A DNA stretch of 62,960 nucleotides, taken from contig DASQAV010000117.1 of assembly GCA_035635575.1 (NCBI GenBank), forward strand, positions 1-62,960. The letters run 5' to 3'. The position numbers and the translations under genes were made by a program. Of this stretch, positions 59,634 through 62,960 are shown piece by piece; position 1 is the stretch's first letter, and each line of letters opens with the position of its first letter. Below the pieces are notes generated by a model. That model saw only the letters and a list, made by a program, of their open reading frames with translations. It was not told the origin of the DNA and ran no database searches. The DNA comes from WS-7 sp035635575 (lineage in GTDB: Bacteria; Eisenbacteria; RBG-16-71-46; SZUA-252).

Positions 59634-61103
59634 ATGGCCACCCCGGCACGCGTAGAACGAAGACCGTGGGTGGGGCAGGTTTGGAGCCTCACGCGGCGTC
59701 CCATCGCGATCGCGGCCGTCCTGGTGCTCGTCATCGCCACGCTCCTGATCGTGCGCGGCTCGAAGCACGGGGGCGACAAGACCAAGATCATGACCGCGGC
59801 CGTCGAGCGCCGGGACATCGCGCTCTCGATCCAGGCCACCGGTACGGTCGAGCCGATCGATCTCGTCGAGGTGAAGTCCAAGGCGTCCGGGCAGATCATC
59901 CGGATGCCGGTGCAGGTCGGATCGTTCGTCCAGAAGGGCGCCCTGCTCGCCCAGATCGATCCACGCGACGTCCAGAACCAGTACGACCAGGCGCTGGCTG
60001 CGCTCAGGGCCGCGCAGGCAAAGGTGCAGATCTCGAACGCGCAGAAAACACGCTCCGATGAGCTCTACGCGAAGCAGATCATCACCGCCGACGAGCACGA
60101 GGCGGCGACCCTGGACTACGCCAATGCTCAGGCGCAGCTGGTGAAGGCCCGCACCGATCTCGACATCGCCAAGCAGCGCCGCGATGACGCTACCGTGCGC
60201 GCCCCCATCACCGGCACGATCTTGCAACAACCGGTCTCGAACGGGCAGGTCATCTCCTCCGCCACCTCCTCGGCAAGCGGAGGGACCACCCTTCTCATGA
60301 TGGCGGATCTGGCAAAGGTACGGATGCGCGCGATGGTCGGCGAAACCGACATCGGCAACGTGAAAACCGGGCAGGCCGCCAGCGTGACGGTGGACGCGTT
60401 TCCGCAGAGAACCTTCGCCGGGCATGTGGAGAAGATCGAGCCCCAGGCCGTGATCCAGCAGTCGGTGACCAACTTCCCCGTCCTGATCTCGGTCAGTAAC
60501 GAGAGCGGCGTTCTGCTTCCGGGCATGAACGGCGAGGTCACGATGCTGGTGGACGAGCGGAACGACGTGCCGGCGATTCCCGTGGATGCGGTTCGGAGCG
60601 TGCGCGAGCTTCCCATCGTGGCGCAAGCTCTTGGCCTCGATCCCGCCAAGGTGAAGGCGCAGGTGGACGAGCAAATGAAAGACAGGGCCCAGGAGCGCGC
60701 CGCACGCGGGGATAGCGCCGGAGGCGCGCCGAGCGATTCGATGCGCGCGCGGTGGCGCGCCCGTCGCGGGGGCCGCGGCGGTGGCGGAGGCACGGGTAGC
60801 GCAGGCACCGGCGGCGCTGGGCGCGCGAATCGCGCGCAGATCGCGTTCGTGAAGAACGAGCGCGGGCTCGAGCCCCGGGTCGTGAGGCTGGGCCTGAGCG
60901 ACTTCGACTACGCGCAGGTCCTCGGCGGCGTGAACGAGGGAGAGCAGGTCGTGCTCCTCGGTGTCGCGGAGGCGCAGGCGAATCGGGCCCAGACCCAGAG
61001 CCGGATCCGCGAGCGCATGGGAAGCGGCGTCCCCGGAGTTCCGGGCGGTGGCGGTGGCGCTGGCGGACGCGGCGGCGGTGGTGGCGGCGGCGGAGGGCGC
61101 TGA
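59634..61103 (+). CDS. MacA-like periplasmic adaptor with glycine-rich insert and tail
   Basis: 489 residues. One membrane anchor lies near residues 23-40 (IAIAAVLVLVIATLLIV), followed by lipoyl-like halves (EVKSKASGQIIRMPVQVGSFV; VRAPITGTILQQPVSNGQVI), a helical hairpin of about 90 residues and the beta-barrel (MRAMVGETDIGNVKTGQAAS). From about residue 355 to 402 an Arg/Gly-rich low-complexity insert (RRGGRGGGGGTGSAGTGG) interrupts the membrane-proximal domain, which resumes at IAFVKNERGLEPRVVRLG. A second Gly-rich tail ends the protein (about 463-489). It would link the MacB-type permease to the TolC-like channel encoded on either side. Confidence 0.92.
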   Translation: MATPARVERRPWVGQVWSLTRRPIAIAAVLVLVIATLLIVRGSKHGGDKTKIMTAAVERRDIALSIQATGTVEPIDLVEVKSKASGQIIRMPVQVGSFVQKGALLAQIDPRDVQNQYDQALAALRAAQAKVQISNAQKTRSDELYAKQIITADEHEAATLDYANAQAQLVKARTDLDIAKQRRDDATVRAPITGTILQQPVSNGQVISSATSSASGGTTLLMMADLAKVRMRAMVGETDIGNVKTGQAASVTVDAFPQRTFAGHVEKIEPQAVIQQSVTNFPVLISVSNESGVLLPGMNGEVTMLVDERNDVPAIPVDAVRSVRELPIVAQALGLDPAKVKAQVDEQMKDRAQERAARGDSAGGAPSDSMRARWRARRGGRGGGGGTGSAGTGGAGRANRAQIAFVKNERGLEPRVVRLGLSDFDYAQVLGGVNEGEQVVLLGVAEAQANRAQTQSRIRERMGSGVPGVPGGGGGAGGRGGGGGGGGGR

Positions 61104-61104
61104 C

Positions 61105-62340
61105 ATGGATCCCCGGATGCAGATCGGTGAGACCATCCAGGTCGCGCTCGACTCCCTCCGCGCGAACAAGCTCCGCTCGTTCCTCACGATGCTGGGCATC
61201 GTGATCGGCGTCGGAGCCGTGATCGCCATGGTCGCGCTCGGCCGCGGCGCGCAGCAATCGGTGAAGGAGCGGATCTCTTCCCTGGGCACCACGCTCCTCA
61301 CGGTGATGCCCGGTCAGGCGCGCGGCCAGGGAGGGGTTGCGTCGGGCAGCGACCGCGCCCCGCTCACCATGGACGACGCGCGTGCGATCGAGGACCGCGG
61401 GCAGTTCGTCGCGGCGGTCCAGCCCGAGATGTCGCGCCAGATGCAGGTCCAGTACGAGAACCAGAACACGAACACCTCGATCGTGGGGACCACGGCCAAC
61501 TATCTCGAGGTCCGCAAGTTCGCGATCGCGGCGGGCCGCATGTTCAGCGAGCCCGAGAACGCGGCGCGCCGGACGGTGGCAATCGTCGGCTCCCAGGTGC
61601 TGTCCGATCTGGGAGTCAGCTCACCCGAGGCGATGGTCGGCGCCGAGATCCGGATCAACGGCGTTCAGTTCGAGGTGGCGGGGGTGCTGGCCTCCAAGGG
61701 CACGGGCGGCGGCTTCGCCAATCCGGACGACCAGGTGCTCGTCCCCATCGAGACCGCGCGCTACCGGCTCGTCGGCAGCGACCGCCTCCGGACCGTCAAC
61801 GTTCTCGCGCCCACCGAGGATGACATTCCGGTCACGATGGCGGAGATCCAGCGAATCCTCCGGCGCGAGCACCGGCTGAGACCAGGGCAGGACGATGATT
61901 TCCAGATCCGGAATCAGGCGGATTTCCTGACGACGCTCGGCGAGACCACGCAGGTCTTCACCTACCTTCTCGCGGGTATTGCGGCGGTGAGCCTTCTGGT
62001 CGGGGGAATCGGCATCATGAACATCATGCTGGTCTCGGTGACCGAGCGCACGCGAGAGATCGGAATCCGCAAGGCGCTCGGCGCTACCCAGAAGACGATT
62101 CTGCTTCAGTTCCTGATCGAGGCGATGGTCCTCTGTCTCCTGGGGGGAATGTTCGGAATCATGTTTGGCGCGGGCACGGCGATCATCGCGCGGAGCGCCT
62201 TCCACTGGAACACGTCGGTGGGGGCATCCTCGATCCTGCTCGCCTTCGTCTTCTCAGCAGCAGTAGGCATTCTCTTCGGAGTTTGGCCCGCCCGCCGCGC
62301 CGCGTCTCTCGACGCGATCGAGTCGCTCCGATACGAGTAG
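61105..62340 (+). CDS. MacB-type ABC transporter permease (no ATPase domain)
   Basis: 411 residues from the ATG at 61105, one base after the adaptor stop; the open frame back to 60961 lies over the adaptor gene. Four membrane helices: one after LRANKLRSFLTMLGIVIGVGAVIAMVAL, then three C-terminal ones. Between them is a periplasmic MacB_PCD domain (about 50-270). The FtsX-like block carries GGIGIMNIMLVSVTERTREIGIRKALGA, the coupling region for the ATPase. True MacB carries the ATPase in the same chain; here it is absent, and no separate ATP-binding gene follows in the operon, so an ATPase from elsewhere must serve it. Confidence 0.93.
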   Translation: MDPRMQIGETIQVALDSLRANKLRSFLTMLGIVIGVGAVIAMVALGRGAQQSVKERISSLGTTLLTVMPGQARGQGGVASGSDRAPLTMDDARAIEDRGQFVAAVQPEMSRQMQVQYENQNTNTSIVGTTANYLEVRKFAIAAGRMFSEPENAARRTVAIVGSQVLSDLGVSSPEAMVGAEIRINGVQFEVAGVLASKGTGGGFANPDDQVLVPIETARYRLVGSDRLRTVNVLAPTEDDIPVTMAEIQRILRREHRLRPGQDDDFQIRNQADFLTTLGETTQVFTYLLAGIAAVSLLVGGIGIMNIMLVSVTERTREIGIRKALGATQKTILLQFLIEAMVLCLLGGMFGIMFGAGTAIIARSAFHWNTSVGASSILLAFVFSAAVGILFGVWPARRAASLDAIESLRYE

Positions 62341-62422
62341 TGCCCCTGCTACCAGCTAGCCTTGACCCCTCTGGCATCGACATGAACGAACGGACCGTGC
62401 GCGGAGCTGGCTGGGGGGAGCG

Positions 62423-62767
62423 CTACGAAGCCGCTCCCGAGGTCCCAGGCTGCGGCGTGCGCGCTCCCGGCATGGGGTCGCGTCTGCCGCCCGAGCGGAA
62501 GGACTCATCCCCCGGTCCTCCGCGGAACCCGCTCTCGCTCTCGCGGCCGCCAAAGTCCCCTTCACGCACGTGGCTCATCGCCTCGTTCGCGGCGGTCCCG
62601 AGCTTGCGCGCGGCCTCGCGCACCTTGCGTCTCGTCTCGCTGCCGGCACCCGGCGCGAGCAGCAGAGCCACGCCCGCTCCGAAGATGGCGCCGATCAGAA
62701 ATCCCGTCAGGGTGATCCCGGTCGCCCCCTGCTCGCCGACATCGTTCCTGTAGCCGTGATCATTCAT
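62423..62767 (-). CDS. YtxH-like small membrane protein
   Basis: 114 residues. A Gly/Ala-rich membrane segment (GFLIGAIFGAGVALLLAPG, about 22-40) is followed by SETRRKVREAARKLG, matching the YtxH family pattern of one helix then a basic amphipathic stretch. The C-terminal half is Gly/Ser/Arg-rich and probably disordered. Members are linked to general stress responses in other bacteria, but their biochemical role is not settled. The start overlaps the stop of the preceding small gene by eight bases. It is convergent with the MacB-type permease gene. Confidence 0.8.
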   Translation of the reverse strand: MNDHGYRNDVGEQGATGITLTGFLIGAIFGAGVALLLAPGAGSETRRKVREAARKLGTAANEAMSHVREGDFGGRESESGFRGGPGDESFRSGGRRDPMPGARTPQPGTSGAAS

Positions 62768-62957
62768 AGTTTCGTCCTCCGTTGGTCGACACGCGACCTG
62801 TGAAACGTTGCGTGAGTCGCTCGACGAGCTGCTGCGCTCCGTATCGAAATCCGCGCACCAGCGCGACGAGGGTGCGCACCGGCATCTCCACCTCGCGAAT
62901 CACGGTGTCGGAAAGCGTCACCGCGCGATCTCCCACCGCCTCGAACCGATCCATCAC
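62760..62957 (-). CDS. Small hypothetical protein, possibly cut by window edge
   Basis: 65 visible residues (GTG at 62955-62957 or the ATG next to it). The frame may continue past the right edge, three bases away, so the true start is uncertain. It contains one amphipathic or helical stretch (VREVEMPVRTLVALVRGFRYGAQQL-like region) and ends with TNGGRNYE. It overlaps the YtxH-like gene by eight bases; such small partners often accompany YtxH proteins. No family recognised. Confidence 0.5.
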   Translation of the reverse strand: MMDRFEAVGDRAVTLSDTVIREVEMPVRTLVALVRGFRYGAQQLVERLTQRFTGRVSTNGGRNYE

Positions 62958-62960
62958 GCG

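Overview
The window is gene-dense, high-GC DNA (roughly two thirds G+C by eye) from a Gram-negative bacterium. It carries a TonB-dependent receptor, several outer-membrane beta-barrels, TolC-type factors, RND pumps and lipoproteins. It has no rRNA, tRNA, CRISPR array, insertion sequence or phage gene that I can see. The long hybrid kinases, the Ser/Thr kinase-ATPase-TPR protein, the ABC permease/M1 peptidase fusion and the actinobacterial/archaeal-type ATP-dependent DNA ligase suit an uncultured soil or sediment lineage such as Eisenbacteria, Gemmatimonadota or Acidobacteriota. That placement is an inference from style and gene content, not a proof.

Layout. 1-4.6 kb: a partial beta-barrel, a TonB-dependent receptor, an RlpA-like lipoprotein and a small lipoprotein. 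4.9-7.9 kb: an NtrY/NtrX-like sensor kinase and sigma-54 activator pair. 8-13.3 kb: a lipoprotein, then an ABC ATPase with a permease fused to an M1 peptidase-like domain. 13.5-18.8 kb: purT (TTG start) and a large Lhr-type helicase. 18.8-26.3 kb: two hybrid histidine kinases in tandem, one with about ten HAMP repeats. 26.7 kb: a DUF4412-like protein with a glycine-zipper tail. 27.7-41.7 kb: eleven co-directional minus-strand genes: a di-heme c-type oxidoreductase, a beta-barrel, an M20 peptidase, an OmpR/HisKA pair, another outer-membrane protein, an asparagine synthetase and a complete TolC-adaptor-RND operon. 41.9-46.4 kb: a small beta-barrel and a 1309-residue Ser/Thr kinase. 46.5-53.1 kb: an HAE-type RND pump, preceded by one ORF in which a CopA-like copper ATPase runs directly into an RND adaptor. 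53.3-55.6 kb: an ATP-dependent DNA ligase and an internally deleted IMP dehydrogenase-like protein. 55.8-62.3 kb: an OmpR/HisKA pair divergent from a TolC-MacA-MacB-permease operon. 62.4 kb to the end: a YtxH-like protein and a small hypothetical.

The dominant theme is envelope export and signalling. There are three efflux modules and five sensor systems; two of the two-component pairs sit beside export genes. The most unusual object is the P-type ATPase::RND-adaptor fusion, which keeps an adaptor lipoprotein signal at the joint. Other points of interest are the roughly ten-HAMP kinase with a degenerate receiver, the gutted IMPDH, a translationally coupled 22-codon leader in front of the MacAB-like operon, and several perfect intergenic palindromes or inverted repeats.
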